Part shown: positions 62,991 through 64,000 of the stretch, piece by piece
Layout: every line of letters starts with the position of its first letter
How positions within the stretch are numbered: position 1 is the stretch's first letter
Assembly: GCA_947683625.1 (NCBI GenBank)
Contig: CANTUR010000193.1
Span: 310,001 to 374,000, forward strand
Length of the DNA stretch: 64,000 bases
Origin: Mallotus nudiflorus
Taxonomy: Eukaryota > Streptophyta > Magnoliopsida > Malpighiales > Euphorbiaceae
Direction of reading: 5' to 3'
Translations under genes and position numbers: made by a program
Notes under the pieces: model-generated
Database searches by the model: none
What the model saw: only the letters and a program-made list of their open reading frames with translations
Told to the model about the DNA's origin: nothing

Positions 62991-64000
62991 TAACAAACTT
63001 ATTTTTAGTTTGATAAAAAATAATACAAAGTAAAGTATGTGATAATATTTATGATAATAATGGTACCAAATGAAATAAAATATATTTCTTTATTTCTCCC
63101 CCTATAAATATGGACATGATAAGAAATGTAAATTTATAGATTATTCCCCTTGACAAAAAAATAAAAATAAAAAAAACATAAAATATAGCAAGAGGGATAA
63201 AAACATGGCATTCTTATGAAAAATGTATTAAAATATAAAATATGATAATATGATCACTTAAATAAATATTAGGTAATATGAGGAAATAATTTCAAACTTA
63301 TATGTATATCATGCCACTTAAATGCATCACAAAAATAATACATATAACAATAATGTTGATGATAGATGAGCTTAACTATCACATGATCATATAGAGCTTA
63401 GCTAGCTAATAAATTATGTAGCACTTACCATAAAAAAATAAACACAAATTGTCCATAATATATTTTCCTCTTTTTGTACAAAGGAAAAAGGAAAAGAAAG
63501 AAATATAAGGGGAAATGAAACTAAATGGACCAAAATTCCTATAGGAACAAAGCAAAGATACACTAAACCTTTGTAAAAATATTCATGCCTTATCAAAGAT
63601 CAAAACAATTCCTATGAATAAATTATACAAGAATTATACATGTATAAATACAATAATAAAATATTATGCACATGTATAGTAACAAATAACAAACTCAAAA
63701 TATTTCTCCCCCTTTGTCAAAAACAAAAAGAAAAGAGATATATATAAAGGGAAATGAAAACAAAGATACACAAAATCTCTATAAAATCTATTTCATACAT
63801 AAACAAAGTAAGCACAACAAGGCCTTTTGTCACATATGATGTATGACAAAATTAGTCATACTTACAATGTTAATATATGAAAAAATTAGCCATACTTACA
63901 ATGTTAATATATGACAAAATTAGCCATACTTACAATGTTAATATGCATGCAAAAATTTAAAAAATATTCTCCCCCTATATCAAACAAAAATATAATATGT
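62991..64000 (-). mobile_element. 3' noncoding part of the SIRE-like Copia element, runs off the window
   Basis: No coding sequence. Contains repeated G-run modules on the minus strand (AGGGGGAGAA-type) at 63094-63102, 63703-63713 and 63968-63976, with A-rich spacers. Two related spacers (63480-63595 and 63720-63800) share 'gggaaatgaaa' and 'caaagatacac'. Pol should lie to the right, outside. Confidence 0.6.
63843..63944. repeat. 34-bp tandem repeat, three copies
   Basis: Three abutting units at 63843, 63877 and 63911, each starting 'atgacaaaattag' (one 'atgaaaaaattag') and ending 'cttacaatgttaatat'. Copies differ at one or two positions. Confidence 0.92.

Overview
The window looks like repeat-dense intergenic (probably heterochromatic) DNA from a flowering plant, most likely a eudicot. 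It is strongly A+T rich, and I could not support any host protein-coding gene, tRNA or rRNA on either strand. The recognisable content is transposable elements: a CACTA DNA transposon, Ty3/gypsy chromoviruses, Athila-type gypsy elements, and Copia elements with primer sites complementary to plant initiator-Met tRNA. I make no species call.

Nest 1 (1782-19649). A CACTA transposon (perfect 20-bp terminal inverted repeats, GTA target duplication) holds a solo LTR of a Tekay-like chromovirus (4916-7521 plus 19083-19594, ATTAA duplication). A complete but dead relative of that chromovirus (7522-19082, minus strand) sits inside the solo LTR. In its pol gene the reverse transcriptase palm is replaced by an inverted piece of the same LTR (12717-13538). 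Without the LTR material the CACTA element is only about 3.2 kb and shows no transposase.

Middle (19653 to about 27230). A gene-free A/T-rich stretch with several microsatellites, a dispersed duplication of a roughly 290-380 bp segment (21019 and 22983), and two short tandem duplications.

Nest 2 (about 27230 to 56740). Chromovirus A on the plus strand has LTR end, primer site, gag and start of protease at 27240-29407, then RT, RNase H, integrase and a decayed chromodomain at 53854-56720. Between them lies Athila-like element B (29408-53853, minus strand). B is split by two Copia elements, both minus: copia-1 (34364-42912, duplication CCTTT) in the integrase gene and copia-2 (46150-50475, duplication ACAAT) just upstream of the protease active site. 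Removing the insertions gives B about 11.6 kb, an expected Athila size, and restores continuity of the family reading frame. B also keeps an Athila-specific extra gene downstream of integrase.

Right end (about 57091-64000). Athila-like element C (plus strand) encodes gag and protease only and then passes directly into a long 3' noncoding region. It is cut by the left LTR (61734-62971) of a minus-strand SIRE/Maximus-like Copia element that runs off the window.

None of the elements seems able to move itself. All four surviving RT genes have lost the first Asp of the YxDD motif, the fifth lacks the segment, and four of five protease genes have lost the active-site Gly. Boundaries given to the base come from matching LTR ends, target duplications and primer sites read by eye. 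Percent identities and insertion ages were not computed.
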